A stretch of 64,000 nucleotides of DNA from Thalassomonas sp. RHCl1 (lineage in GTDB: Bacteria; Pseudomonadota; Gammaproteobacteria; Enterobacterales; Alteromonadaceae), in the NCBI RefSeq assembly GCF_947387555.1, contig NZ_CANDNZ010000003.1, positions 496,001 to 560,000 of the forward strand, in the 5' to 3' direction. The position numbers and the translations under genes were made by a program. The notes beneath the pieces were generated by a model. That model was given only the letters and a program-made list of their open reading frames with translations, was not told where the DNA came from and ran no database searches. Shown in pieces: positions 34,377 through 44,044 of the stretch. Within the stretch, counting starts at the first letter, position 1. Each line of letters opens with the position of its first letter.

Positions 34377-35033
34377 TTATAAAACCTGAAGCACCTGCTC
34401 CCGGGCTAAACGGGACTTAGGCAGCGGCGCGTTATAATCTTCTTCAGTGTGGTGATAACCGATAACTAACGCCACCTCACATTGATAACCGTCGAGTTCT
34501 TTCGCAAAAATCTCGCCGATCATTTCACTGTCAACCCCTTCCATGGTCGTTGAGTCGATACCAAGGCGCGCCAGCACATGCAGGGTATTACCCAGCGCCA
34601 GATAAGTCTGAGACTTGGTCCAGGCTGCATTACTACCGGCTTCATCGGTATTTAAGTCGGCAAAGGCAAAACCGCCAAACGCCTGCTCGCGATCTTCGGC
34701 TTTAATGCGCTTATCCGCAATGCCTTTATCAACCACCTTGGCATAATCTTCGCGGGTATATTTTGGGTTATGGGCAAACAAAATCACATGAGAACCGGCT
34801 TTAATATGGGGCTGGTTAAACTGGAATTTATTGGCAAAAGTATCATGCATCCGCTGCTTGGCTTCATCGCTTTCAATGACGATGAATTTCCACGGCTGAG
34901 AGTTAATGGAGGATGCAGAAAGCCTGATCGCTTCATAAATTACCTCTAAATCTTCCTGGGATACGCGTTTTGACGGATCATACTTTTTCGTCGTATAACG
35001 TTTTTCCAGATCGGCAATAATCGGGTGTGTCAT
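34377..35033 (-). CDS. nfsB: Oxygen-insensitive NAD(P)H nitroreductase
   Basis: 218 residues from ATG 35033 (MTHPIIADLEKRYTTKKYD), which has GGAGAAT upstream; the ATG 12 bases earlier overlaps that site. FMN-binding features of the NfsB type are visible: ASSINSQPWKFIVIE, AWTKSQTYLALGNTLHVLARLGIDSTTMEG and a C-terminal ALVIGYHHTEEDYN. The family reduces quinones and nitroaromatics by two electrons in the cytoplasm. It is followed at 226 bases by a quinol monooxygenase-like gene on the same strand and a divergent LysR, which suggests a quinone-handling group. Confidence 0.88.
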   Translation of the reverse strand: MTHPIIADLEKRYTTKKYDPSKRVSQEDLEVIYEAIRLSASSINSQPWKFIVIESDEAKQRMHDTFANKFQFNQPHIKAGSHVILFAHNPKYTREDYAKVVDKGIADKRIKAEDREQAFGGFAFADLNTDEAGSNAAWTKSQTYLALGNTLHVLARLGIDSTTMEGVDSEMIGEIFAKELDGYQCEVALVIGYHHTEEDYNAPLPKSRLAREQVLQVL

Positions 35034-35259
35034 TTTATTCTCCATTCATTTACTTGGTATGGCGCTATAAGCCATATATACAGCCAGGGCAGTCATTTTT
35101 AGCTATGCATTTGACTGCCATTAGTGCTTTGCAACATTATCTTATTAGGCTGTAAATGGTTACGGTAAAGCCGATAATCAAGGACAGCGCTCAGCTTATT
35201 TGCAAAAGCGGATGCATCTCACCGGTAAATACCGGTTAATCTCTTTATTTAGCAGGTAC

Positions 35260-35550
35260 TCAGGCAATTTTTGTCATTTCATTTAAAGTAAAGCTTTCAA
35301 CGGCGCCTTCGGTGGCCGCCATATAATCAGCCAGGTGTTGGTTATTCATATGTTGCTGCCAAAGTTCACGTGTCTGCCAGTTCTCATAAAACATAAAATG
35401 TGCAGGATTTTCGTTATCCTGATGCAAATCGTAGTTAATGCAACCCGCTTCAGTTCGGGTAATATCGATAAGTTTTAACAGCTCCGTCTTTACCAGCTCG
35501 ATTTTGTCCGCTTTGGCTATGATGTTTGCCACTATCGTTAATGTCGTCAT
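35260..35550 (-). CDS. Antibiotic-biosynthesis-monooxygenase (ABM) domain protein, YgiN-like
   Basis: 96 residues, exactly one ABM ferredoxin-like domain. The features are TIVANIIAKADKIELVKTELLKLI, then EAGCINYDLHQDNENPAHFMFYENWQTRELWQQHMNNQHL. The E-GC-Y, F-ENW and H residues are the family hallmark. Relatives act as quinol monooxygenases or cofactor-free oxygenases. AAGGAA precedes the ATG. It is divergent from the LysR gene at 35804, its likely regulator, and upstream of nfsB. Confidence 0.85.
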   Translation of the reverse strand: MTTLTIVANIIAKADKIELVKTELLKLIDITRTEAGCINYDLHQDNENPAHFMFYENWQTRELWQQHMNNQHLADYMAATEGAVESFTLNEMTKIA

Positions 35551-35803
35551 GGGGGATTCCTTAAATCAGTTGTTTATCTTGACTGTGCATATCATAGTGA
35601 TAGTTAACCCTGTTATAAACAGGTCAATCCTTGAATTACTTTCAAATATTTTTTGACAATAAAGCAAAGGCATTAACCGGCTAACCTTATCGCCAGCCGT
35701 TGATTAAGGCTGGCGGCTGCTCATAAAACAGAAGTTCGGGCTTTCTTCTTTAATTAAATAACATGATAATGAACATCACACTCTCAAAGAAGATTTGACA
35801 ATA

Positions 35804-36721
35804 ATGCTGCTCTCAGACCTGGAAATTATTATTAAAACCGCAGAGCTAGGCAGTATTACCGCCGCGGCAACAAATTTAGACATGCAGGTTGCCAGGGCAA
35901 GTGCGGCAATAAAAAGGGTTGAAAAACAACTGGGCTTTGAACTGTTTATACGCTCCACCCGGCAATTGCGGCTGTCGGTGATGGGAGAAAGATACCTGCC
36001 CCAATGCATTCATGCCCTGGAAATACTTAACAACGCACAACAAAATTTACTGTCCGATCAGGATGAAATAAATGGTGAATTACGCTTAACCACTTCATCA
36101 GATCTGGGACGAAATTTCATCATGCCCTGGCTTGATAAATTAGCCGAACAACATCCGCAGTTAACCCTTAAGTTGATTTTAAATGACCATACCCTGGACT
36201 TTTACCGGGACAGCGTCGATGTCGCCCTCAGATACGGCTCCCCTACCGACTCAAACCTGTACGGTTTTAAAATTTGTGAAGTGCCCCGGGTGTTATGTGC
36301 ATCGCCGTCATATGTAAGCGCCCACTCAGCTCCCGAACACCCCAGGGAATTACCAGCCCACAACGGACTGTTTTATCAATTGAGCGGCATTGTCCACGAT
36401 ACCTGGAAGTTTACCCGCGACAAGCATATTTATAGCGCCAAAATAACAGGAAACCGGGTGGCCAATGACGGCGATCTGGTCAGGCGATGGTGTGTGGCCG
36501 GTAAAGGACTCGCACTCAAGTCGGCCATCGATATGTCCGAAGATTTGCTGACACAAAAGGTGGTCTCACTGATGCCGCAATACCGGCCAACACCAACAGA
36601 GCTGTGGCTGATTTGTCCGAGTAAACAATCCATCACCCCTAAGGTCAGACTATTAAGAGATCTGGTAACAGATAACTGTCAGCAGATATTAAACAAGCTG
36701 AAAAATAAGGGGTTTGTCTGA
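35804..36721 (+). CDS. LysR-family transcriptional regulator
   Basis: 305 residues from ATG 35804 (MLLSDLEIIIKTAELGS); an in-frame TTG at 35795 is possible. The HTH is SITAAATNLDMQVARASAAIKRVEKQLG. The effector domain opens GELRLTTSSDLGRNFIMPWL and contains RYGSPTDSNLYGFKI, as in the subfamily that regulates adjacent quinone or aldehyde reductase genes. It is divergent from the ABM-domain gene, with about 250 bases between starts, which suggests it controls the ABM/nfsB genes in response to an electrophile or quinone. Confidence 0.9.
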   Translation: MLLSDLEIIIKTAELGSITAAATNLDMQVARASAAIKRVEKQLGFELFIRSTRQLRLSVMGERYLPQCIHALEILNNAQQNLLSDQDEINGELRLTTSSDLGRNFIMPWLDKLAEQHPQLTLKLILNDHTLDFYRDSVDVALRYGSPTDSNLYGFKICEVPRVLCASPSYVSAHSAPEHPRELPAHNGLFYQLSGIVHDTWKFTRDKHIYSAKITGNRVANDGDLVRRWCVAGKGLALKSAIDMSEDLLTQKVVSLMPQYRPTPTELWLICPSKQSITPKVRLLRDLVTDNCQQILNKLKNKGFV

Positions 36722-36921
36722 AACTCTATCAATAGCGTATTAAGTAGACAACCACTAGCAGCCGATTTTTGACCTATTCGTTTTAGTGTTTAAAAAACAT
36801 CTTTTGCCGTTATTTTTATATCGACTTTCGAAGTCACTTTTCCTATTCTGCCTCCCGAACCTGCCTGACATTCAGGTGCTTTCGAAATTTTTAATAAAAA
36901 ATAACAAGGAAGAATAAAACA

Positions 36922-37545
36922 ATGAAAGATGTATTGATAAAATTTTATAAAAGTATTTTACTTACAACCCTGGTACTGCTCTCTTTAAACGCAAGGGCAA
37001 GTGTTATCACCTTTACCGGTGCTGATTTAATTTCCGGCAATCCGGTTACCGTCGGTGGCATCACCCTTACCACCACAACTGTCGGGGGAGACATCGACTT
37101 TATTAATGCAGGGCAGTATCAAGGACTTTGGCTCGGAGAAGATCACAGCTCTGCCAGCTATACTTTCTCCTTTTCAGAAGTGATCCAATCTATTGAAATT
37201 GCCTTTACTGCCTTTAGCAGTACCGGGCCGCTTCCGGTTGAAACCATGTTCAACTTTACCGCAGACAGCAACCCGGTGAATATCAATCATACCAATGTCA
37301 ACGGCACCAGGTTCGAAAACAACACCATTATCTCCACCATCAATAACGGCGCAGGTATTTTTAATTATTCCGGTTTATTCAGCGCATTTTCATTTAATCA
37401 CAACCAGGGGGAGCAATCCGGCTTTGTTGTCGAACGTATTTCGATAAATGGCGGCGGTGCCCTGGTGCCTGAACCGCCGGTATTATTGCTGTTTATTTCT
37501 GCTTTGGCCCTTATGCGCCTGGCAAGAAGAAAACTTAAAAACTAA
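36922..37545 (+). CDS. PEP-CTERM-type secreted protein
   Basis: 207 residues with a signal peptide (MKDVLIKFYKSILLTTLVLL). The C-terminal tail reads VPEPPVLLLFISALALMRLARRK: the VPEP motif, a hydrophobic helix and a basic end, the sorting signal processed by exosortase. The middle is strand-rich, Gly/Thr/Asn-rich and Cys-free. Such proteins are exported and often linked to exopolysaccharide or biofilm matrix. No exosortase gene lies in this window. AAGGAAG precedes the ATG. Monocistronic. Confidence 0.8.
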   Translation: MKDVLIKFYKSILLTTLVLLSLNARASVITFTGADLISGNPVTVGGITLTTTTVGGDIDFINAGQYQGLWLGEDHSSASYTFSFSEVIQSIEIAFTAFSSTGPLPVETMFNFTADSNPVNINHTNVNGTRFENNTIISTINNGAGIFNYSGLFSAFSFNHNQGEQSGFVVERISINGGGALVPEPPVLLLFISALALMRLARRKLKN

Positions 37546-37639
37546 CAAAAACTTAAATATCAGCAGGCCTGCTAAGTTTTCCCTTATCAGGCTCTTTTAC
37601 TCAGGTTAAGCAGACATTTATTAACTTTTTAGACTCATG

Positions 37640-38749
37640 CTACCAATACTTAGCCTGGGCAATGGCAGCAAGTAAACGTTCAATATCACCGGGATATATT
37701 TCGCCGATATTACCGATACGGAAACAATCGGCATCTGAAACTTTACCCGGATAAATGACAAAACCCTTGGTTTTTAACCGCCGGTAAAACTCCGAAAACT
37801 GATAATTATTACTGTCCGGCGAATAAAACGAGGTAATAATCGGCGAGTGCAACTTATCATTTAATAAAGGCGTAAATCCTAACTCACGCATCCCGGCCAC
37901 CAATAACTGCTGATTTTTCCGGTAGCGCCCCGCCCGCGCGCTTATCCCCCCTTCAAGCTCAAGTTCGGTTAATGCCTGAGCGAATGCCCTGACCACATGG
38001 GTCGGTGAAGTAAAGCGCCATTTACCGTTGGCGCTTTCCATGGTATGCCATTGGGCGTATAAGTCTAAACTTAATGAGCGCGCCTGGCCCCGGCACTGCT
38101 GAAGCAGCTCGGTTTTGGCGATCACAAAACCAAAGCCCGGCACCCCCTGAATACATTTATTGGCGGAGCTGATCATAAAACCGATATCAAGGGCAGCAAG
38201 ATCAAATTCAATACCGCCAAAACTCGACATGGCATCGAGAATAAACACCTTGTGATATTTTTGGCATAACTTCGCCGTCGTCTCAAGCGGGTTCAGCATG
38301 CCGGTGGTGGTTTCACAATGCACCATGGCAACATGCGTTATCGCCGGATCTGTTGCCAGGACATCTTCAATCACCGCCATATCCGGCAATTGCGTTTCAC
38401 CGAAAGTGATCACCTGGTGTTTAATCTCCAGGTATCGGGCAATTTCGGCGATACGCTCGCCATAAGCGCCATTGTTGATCACCAACAGCTTATCCTGCTT
38501 GCCTATTGCACTGCCGATCACGGCTTCGACACTGGCGGTGCCGCTGCCCTGCATCAATACGCTAGTGTAGCGATTGCTTTCATCCGGCGTATTTGCTGAA
38601 ACGGCAAGGGTTAGCAAGTTTTGGCGGATTTTTTGTACCACCTCAAGGTTATAGTCGTCATCCCAGGTACACCAGTCTTTAAGCATGGCCTGCTTGACGG
38701 TATCAGATGTCGTTAACGGTCCCGGGGTTAATAATAAATAATGTTGCAT
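37640..38749 (-). CDS. phnW: 2-aminoethylphosphonate:pyruvate transaminase
   Basis: 369 residues, the usual PhnW length. It opens with [19 protein letters not shown], with [10 protein letters not shown] shortly after. The PLP-binding lysine lies in [18 protein letters not shown], and the [14 protein letters not shown] and LDAMSSFGG blocks are typical. It converts 2-aminoethylphosphonate and pyruvate to phosphonoacetaldehyde and alanine in the cytoplasm, the first step in using this natural phosphonate. No phnX, phnY or phnA is present in the window. A GntR-type palindrome lies 14-31 bases before the ATG, and a matching one stands before the divergent phosphodiesterase-like gene. Confidence 0.93.
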   Translation of the reverse strand: MQHYLLLTPGPLTTSDTVKQAMLKDWCTWDDDYNLEVVQKIRQNLLTLAVSANTPDESNRYTSVLMQGSGTASVEAVIGSAIGKQDKLLVINNGAYGERIAEIARYLEIKHQVITFGETQLPDMAVIEDVLATDPAITHVAMVHCETTTGMLNPLETTAKLCQKYHKVFILDAMSSFGGIEFDLAALDIGFMISSANKCIQGVPGFGFVIAKTELLQQCRGQARSLSLDLYAQWHTMESANGKWRFTSPTHVVRAFAQALTELELEGGISARAGRYRKNQQLLVAGMRELGFTPLLNDKLHSPIITSFYSPDSNNYQFSEFYRRLKTKGFVIYPGKVSDADCFRIGNIGEIYPGDIERLLAAIAQAKYW

Positions 38750-38762
38750 GATCTTTCCTTAA

Positions 38763-38780
38763 AATTGGTATAGACCAATT
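38763..38780. promoter_or_regulatory. GntR/HutC-type operator candidate before phnW
   Basis: AATTGGTATAGACCAATT, an almost perfect palindrome with the TGGTxTAGACCA core known from GntR/HutC regulators. It ends 14 bases before the phnW start, close to the ribosome-binding site, so bound repressor would block transcription. Confidence 0.65.
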
Positions 38781-39014
38781 ATGTTCAAAGTGATGCTATC
38801 TTTAAATACCCGCACCGCAGTCTTCATCAAATTGTCATATTCGCCTGTTGCTGGCTGGTCCGCTTCCTTTTACGGCATCACCTGTTCCCAGCAAGCACTT
38901 TGCTTGTCCGTAGAAATAAAGACAAAGCAATAACTTAAAGACAATCTTTAAGGCACAGATGCCATTGTTCATTAAATCATCATATGGTCGTCATTAAGTT
39001 CACGTAAATTCATA

Positions 39015-39028
39015 TTGGTCTAGACCAA
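39015..39028. promoter_or_regulatory. GntR/HutC-type operator candidate before the phosphodiesterase-like gene
   Basis: TTGGTCTAGACCAA, a perfect 14-base palindrome 37 bases before the GTG start at 39065. It shares its core with the phnW-side site. The regulator gene is not in the window. Confidence 0.7.
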
Positions 39029-39064
39029 ATAAAACATTTACTTAATCCAGCATGAGGCAATAAA

Positions 39065-41254
39065 GTGAAAACGAAAACCAAACAAACGCGAGCAGATGGA
39101 ACCTTCAGCCAAAAGATGAAAAAGCGGCTCAAAAGCACGGCTAATACCGGCCTTGGCTTAGGGGCCTATATGCTGCTAACCTCGGCATCGGCTTTAGCCG
39201 GTCAACATTCTTTAGTCATCGCCATTGACGGCTTACGCGGCGATGGTATTGAGAATGCCGCCACCCCGAATATCGATAAATTAATCAAGGGTACCTGGGC
39301 AAGCGGCTACCGGGGAGCTTTCGCCCATTATGCCCAAACCATGTCAGATGCCGCCCCCAATAGCGGCCCCAACCATGTTGGCATCATGACCGGCGTCACC
39401 TCAACAAAAAGCGGCGTCACCGGTAACTCTGATGTCGGTAGTGGCCGTTACGGTGATTATCCCCATTATCAAACTCTGATTGAAAACCACGACCCGTCCC
39501 TTAATACCGCCTACCTGGTGACCTGGGGCACGGATATGCAAATCACCAACAGCGCCGATGTTAAAATCGACTCGGACGATGCCGGCAATATCAAAAATGC
39601 CGTCAACATGCTTAACGGCAGCTATTCCGACACAAACTGGCCTTTGGGCAGCAGCCCGGATGCCATTTTTTTATTTCTCGATGATGTCGACCATGCCGGT
39701 CACAGTTGCTGCTTTACTGCAGATGATCAGGGTTATACCGATGAAATCACCTCGGTTGACGGACAAATCGGCCAGCTGCTATCGGCCATAAAAAACAGGC
39801 CAGGTTTTACCGACGAGCACTGGCAAATCGTCATCACCTCAGATCACGGCGGACGCGGCTCCTCCCATGGTATTCATGCGGCAGATAACTATACCATTCC
39901 TTTTTTAGTGGCATCCAAAGCCGTCGGTCAGGGCTATTTAGCCGACATTCCCCATAACTATGACGCCGCCCCCACCGCCCTGTCTCATATGGGTGTTGCC
40001 GTTCCTGGGCATATCGACGGTAAAGTCAGGGGCAGCCAAACCTTGGCCCAGGCGCCCACGTTATTACAACAAGACCTGATTACCTACCTGCCTTTTGAAG
40101 GGGATTACCGGGATCATTCGGGACAAGAGTTACACGCTACAGTCGGCGGCGGCAGCCCGGCAGTAAGCGGCGACGGCAAGTTCGGCCAACACCTCGCCAT
40201 TAACGGCAGTGATGAATATTTAACCCTGGGCAAACCCCGGGCGCTGGATTTTGACTATGACACCGACTTTACCCTGTTAACCTGGTACCGGGTCAGCGGC
40301 GATCAATTCGGCGATCCCGTGATCATCGGCAATAAAAACTGGAACAGCGGCGCCAACCGCGGCACCCTCTTGCTCGCCAATGAAGGCAATGGCGACGATG
40401 TCGGCATCAACCTAGCCTCCGACTCCGGCGATCGTAAAGACATAGATCCCATCGATTATACCTTTAACGGCTGGTGGTTGCTGGCGGCAAGCTTTGACCG
40501 GGACGGGGTCGCCACCTTATACGCGGGGAGTCCGCAGGGCAGATTGCATATCATTGCCGGCGGTATCCAGGATGTCGGCGATTTAACCTCGTCACTTAAC
40601 TGGAATATCGGCCAGGACGGCACCGGCAGCTACCGCTATAACTTAAAAGCGGATCTCGATGATATGGCGATATGGCGCCGGGCATTAACCCTGGATGAAA
40701 TCCGCACTATCTATAATCAGGGAACCGGCCTGGAAATCAAGCGTATTATCAACAACGACCTGCCGGTTTATTTAAGCTCGGCTTCAGAGCTGGTCGCCAA
40801 CCAGGAATATAATGTGTTGATCACCGCCAATGCCAAGGGCACTGTCTGCGGTTTGGAATGGGATGCGGATTTAATTTTCAACGAGCGCAATGCCAAATGG
40901 GACTGCGCCGGCCGGGCAGATCCGATGATTTTGAAAGTAACCAATGTCCGGCAATTAACCAACGGCAATAAACAAGTTTTCGCAACCTTGGTGGCCCAAA
41001 ACGGCAAAGGTGCATTGGAGTGGGACGCCGACCTTATCGGCGGCGAGCGCAATGCCAAATTTGATCAAAATACGGCAGGCGATCTCCTGATCTTAAACCT
41101 TAACGGCGATGTCAACAACAGCACCATTACCGCCGAAGTAGGCAATAGTGTCTGTGGCCTGGAATGGGACAATGACCTGCTTGGCGGCGAACGCAACGGC
41201 AAGTGGGATTGCAACCCCAGCATGGATCCGCTGAGAATTGAACTGTTGCCATAA
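39065..41254 (+). CDS. Secreted alkaline-phosphatase-superfamily phosphodiesterase with LamG-like domain and C-terminal repeats
   Basis: 729 residues from a GTG start (GAGG upstream). The signal peptide is long, with a basic n-region, ending near ALAG (residue 47). The catalytic domain (~50-330) shows the superfamily metal sites: IAIDGLRGD, the GPNHVGIMTGV nucleophile region, LDDVDHAGH and ITSDHGGRG. It resembles type I phosphodiesterases/nucleotide pyrophosphatases. A LamG/concanavalin-like domain follows (~345-560; YLPFEGDYRDHSG, DFTLLTWYRV, DDMAIWRRALTLDEI). The tail has three ~48-residue repeats around LEWDxDLxxxERNxKxD. It probably cleaves phosphoesters or phosphonate esters outside the cytoplasm. 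The operator shared with phnW suggests a role in phosphonate scavenging. PhnA-type phosphonoacetate hydrolase is less likely because the protein is secreted. Confidence 0.75.
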   Translation: MKTKTKQTRADGTFSQKMKKRLKSTANTGLGLGAYMLLTSASALAGQHSLVIAIDGLRGDGIENAATPNIDKLIKGTWASGYRGAFAHYAQTMSDAAPNSGPNHVGIMTGVTSTKSGVTGNSDVGSGRYGDYPHYQTLIENHDPSLNTAYLVTWGTDMQITNSADVKIDSDDAGNIKNAVNMLNGSYSDTNWPLGSSPDAIFLFLDDVDHAGHSCCFTADDQGYTDEITSVDGQIGQLLSAIKNRPGFTDEHWQIVITSDHGGRGSSHGIHAADNYTIPFLVASKAVGQGYLADIPHNYDAAPTALSHMGVAVPGHIDGKVRGSQTLAQAPTLLQQDLITYLPFEGDYRDHSGQELHATVGGGSPAVSGDGKFGQHLAINGSDEYLTLGKPRALDFDYDTDFTLLTWYRVSGDQFGDPVIIGNKNWNSGANRGTLLLANEGNGDDVGINLASDSGDRKDIDPIDYTFNGWWLLAASFDRDGVATLYAGSPQGRLHIIAGGIQDVGDLTSSLNWNIGQDGTGSYRYNLKADLDDMAIWRRALTLDEIRTIYNQGTGLEIKRIINNDLPVYLSSASELVANQEYNVLITANAKGTVCGLEWDADLIFNERNAKWDCAGRADPMILKVTNVRQLTNGNKQVFATLVAQNGKGALEWDADLIGGERNAKFDQNTAGDLLILNLNGDVNNSTITAEVGNSVCGLEWDNDLLGGERNGKWDCNPSMDPLRIELLP

Positions 41255-41279
41255 CTCATCTTGATAGCAACAGGAAAAC

Positions 41280-41299
41280 CCCGGCTCTTTGGAGCCGGG
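41280..41299. terminator. Terminator-like hairpin between convergent genes
   Basis: CCCGGCTC (41280-41287), loop TTTG, GAGCCGGG (41292-41299). AAAA precedes the left arm, giving a U-run for minus-strand transcripts from the 41437 gene. Confidence 0.65.
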
Positions 41300-41436
41300 C
41301 TATTGCCCAATATCAGGGAGGAGCATTAGGGTTTAACAACCAGGCTCCCCTATAAATTTCAGTCAGTCTCATGCATGAGATATTCGCTCTTACGGCAACG
41401 CTAAGCGGTATCACACCAAGTTTGCTTAAGCCCGGA

Positions 41437-42033
41437 TCAGGGGCGTAAAATCAAGGATAACTTTCGCTCCAGAGAGTCCAGTTGATCAATTTCTAAATAA
41501 TCCCGGTACTTTTGCTCTACCGCCAGGCGGCTTTCCCACGGCATAAGTTCAATAACGTCAGTGACAGCATCCAATATTTTTGTTCTTCGCAAACTATTTT
41601 GCTCCAGCAATTCATGCCTTTTTTCAACTTTATCAGCGTGCCAAAAGGTTTTCTGTCCTATGGTCACTTGAATAAACTCAGAAAAAGCGAAATGCACCGC
41701 ATTAAATTTATCTAATATATGCAGCTTATAACCGGGCTTTTGCAATAACAGGTTCGGCAACATAATCGCCGTAAACAACTGGTTACCGGTTTTCGCACAA
41801 CTGATTTTATCATGACAGAGTTTCATTAATGCAAAAAACTCAATTCTCGCCTCATCACCGTTAATCAGTAATCCATACAAATTTTCTTTGCATGAAGCGA
41901 GGAACTTTTTATAGCAAATCCTTAGCATTTCTTTCCTTAACATGTTCAAAGACGGCAGCTCAACTGCCGCAAAACTTAACAGAGCCAACTGTCCTGTAGC
42001 TTCATTAAGTTGGTATACCCCTTGGTATGACAA
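41437..42033 (-). CDS. Unknown soluble protein
   Basis: 198 residues from a TTG start with AAGGGG 9 bases upstream. It is mostly helical, with five Cys residues in the first half (RICYKKFLASCKENL, KLCHDKISCAK). There is no signal peptide or membrane helix, and no domain is recognised. It is convergent with the phosphodiesterase-like gene, with a shared terminator between. Confidence 0.5.
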   Translation of the reverse strand: MSYQGVYQLNEATGQLALLSFAAVELPSLNMLRKEMLRICYKKFLASCKENLYGLLINGDEARIEFFALMKLCHDKISCAKTGNQLFTAIMLPNLLLQKPGYKLHILDKFNAVHFAFSEFIQVTIGQKTFWHADKVEKRHELLEQNSLRRTKILDAVTDVIELMPWESRLAVEQKYRDYLEIDQLDSLERKLSLILRP

Positions 42034-42483
42034 TTTGTTAACCCCTTATGGTGTTAATTTGATAATCTAAATTCACATCTTCCCTGATAATCTCCTGCTC
42101 CAAGTTTGCCTAATAACCGGAGAAACCGGTTAGCCTGCCAGTCCATAGCTTTTATCAGCTTAAGATGATATTTCCGCTCAATGGAGAGAAACACTTAACG
42201 AAAGATAAAGTAGAGATCTGCTTCTTATCAGCAAGAAGCCAATATTTGATTTTATTCACTATACCTCTTTTTATGCCGGGCTTTCAACAGCTTCTGCTAA
42301 ATAGTCCGATTAATCGCACCGTTTGTTTCTTTAATAACCAAAGTTAAGACTTGTTCTTCTCTCCTCTGGCCCTGGCCCCGGAAAAACAGCAAGCGGCTGA
42401 TGCCATATCAGCCACCTTTTTAATTGCTTTTGCCGTATCCGGAGTCAGTTTCAGGCTCAGCCCCGAACTGGAATAGCAGATAT
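42034..42483. other. Intergenic region without recognisable content
   Basis: 450 bases between two minus-strand genes. The left part should hold the promoter of the 41437 gene. I see no hairpin with a T-run, no repeat shared with the rest of the window and no supported small gene. Confidence 0.4.
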
Positions 42484-43560
42484 TTATCCTTCGCTGCTTT
42501 CGAGAAACTCTATCACGGTAGCCATCACATTCGTGACCGCCTTATGGTCATGCCAGTCAACATTTTGCCAGTCAATGCCGGTTGCTAATTCGGTGATATT
42601 TGAAGTCAGCAAGGTTTTTACGGTTGCCGGCGAGGCGATCGGTTTAAACCTTAATTTTTTACCACCTGTTTTTTGTGACTTCTTGCCCAGCAAACGCGAC
42701 TCGATTTCTTCGCTGATCTCTCTTTTATCGGTGACGTTAAGCACAGTTTTATTGTGTTTGGCTTTATATTCGGCTTCTGCCGTCAACACCACTTTTTTCG
42801 CCTTGACAAAAGACGCGCTCAACCCGGACTCATAAGCATCAACAACACAAGGATAGCGGGTTAAGACATTATAATTATCAAAAGCCCCCATAGAGATGCC
42901 AAGGTTTGCCGCCGTCTCTTTAATAGTAAGTTTTTTCTGTCCGGTTTTTAACCGGGCGGTATTGACCATATCGATTTCAGTAAGCGCACTTAAAAAAGCC
43001 AACAATTTACCATATTGCGGCAAATCTTCCCTGCTGGCATTTTCTTGAAATTGCTTCACTTTAGTCAGCAGTGGTTTGCTTTCATAAATTTTAAATTGCG
43101 AATTTGAACCATAACCTTTGGAATAAACCAAAGCAAAAAAGCGCCTGTGCCCGGTTAGTATTTGATATTGCCCGTTTTCCAGCGGATAAATGGTCGGCAC
43201 CTGGATAATTTCGGAAACCGAAATATTGTTGCCCAGCTCCATAATAGATTCTATGGTGTGGTTCGCTTTGGTCCAGTCGCTGCTACCGTGCTTTAAACAG
43301 TTGATCAGACAAGATTTTCCGATTAAAACATGCCCTTCAGCCTCATAGATATTAACCAGTTCTTTTTTCGACAATTTACGGTTGGTAAACAACTCGGCAT
43401 GACCGTCATCAATAAAGATACAGGGGAAAAACCGTGCGTTGGTGGGATCCGGTTTGACCGAACTTAAAAATACCGTTTGATAATCGAATGACTCTACATG
43501 TAATTTCTCTTGGTTATTTAAACTACTGAGGATCAACTGATCAGATTTAGACACATTCAT
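42484..43560 (-). CDS. Orphan ParB-like nuclease-domain protein
   Basis: 358 residues. The ParB/Spo0J signature is present: VPTIYPLENGQYQILTGHRRFFAL carries the GxRR motif of the CTP-binding ParB box. ENASREDLPQYGKLLAFLSAL is followed by the HTH (LTIKETAANLGISMGAFDNYNVL), as in KorB and ParB. The C-terminal ~120 residues are unassigned. There is no ParA partner in the window, so plasmid-type partition is unlikely. Such orphans can be regulators, or genome-stability or mobile-element proteins. AAGG precedes the ATG. Confidence 0.75.
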   Translation of the reverse strand: MNVSKSDQLILSSLNNQEKLHVESFDYQTVFLSSVKPDPTNARFFPCIFIDDGHAELFTNRKLSKKELVNIYEAEGHVLIGKSCLINCLKHGSSDWTKANHTIESIMELGNNISVSEIIQVPTIYPLENGQYQILTGHRRFFALVYSKGYGSNSQFKIYESKPLLTKVKQFQENASREDLPQYGKLLAFLSALTEIDMVNTARLKTGQKKLTIKETAANLGISMGAFDNYNVLTRYPCVVDAYESGLSASFVKAKKVVLTAEAEYKAKHNKTVLNVTDKREISEEIESRLLGKKSQKTGGKKLRFKPIASPATVKTLLTSNITELATGIDWQNVDWHDHKAVTNVMATVIEFLESSEG

Positions 43561-43823
43561 TCTTTATTTAACCTTCGCAACTTTTTTCAACCCGGGCAAT
43601 TTGCCGAAAATTATAACAGATATGAGTGTAAGAAAAATATCATAAAATGCATCTAATCGTGATTACCTCAAGTATTTGAAGAAAAAAACCGGATCAAAAC
43701 GATCCTAAAAACGATCCTTAAGCCCAAACCTGTCATTTTTCACAGTTTCGCAAAAAGCTGACTATGACAAAATGCACATACGGTCTTTAAGATAAAACAA
43801 ATAAAAAATAGGTGTATGGACTT

Positions 43824-44009
43824 ATGGAAAAAATTTACGATGTTGAGATCATAAAGTGGGCGTTTGAGAAAGGCTACAACCTGGGTCATACGGACATACA
43901 GGACGGTATCCATATCAACTTTACCGAGATCCAAAAACATTTTTTGAATGAATTGGCTGAGTATAAAAGCGAAGAAAACCAACTGGATTCAAGCGCTATC
44001 ACGGCATAA
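43824..44009 (+). CDS. Small conserved-looking protein of unknown function
   Basis: 61 residues from ATG 43824 (MEKIYDVEIIKWAFEKGYN), with AGGTG 10 bases upstream; a GTG 12 bases earlier is possible. It is acidic and helical. A strong terminator follows 36 bases after the stop, which supports a real short transcript. No domain is recognised. Confidence 0.5.
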   Translation: MEKIYDVEIIKWAFEKGYNLGHTDIQDGIHINFTEIQKHFLNELAEYKSEENQLDSSAITA

Positions 44010-44044
44010 ACATGTATTAACCTGCCGATAGCAGCGTACTTGAC

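Noticed and set aside
39065-41254. Phosphonoacetate hydrolase (PhnA) next to phnW
   Set aside because: It is secreted, with LamG-like and repeat domains, and resembles type I phosphodiesterases. PhnA is a cytoplasmic single-domain enzyme.
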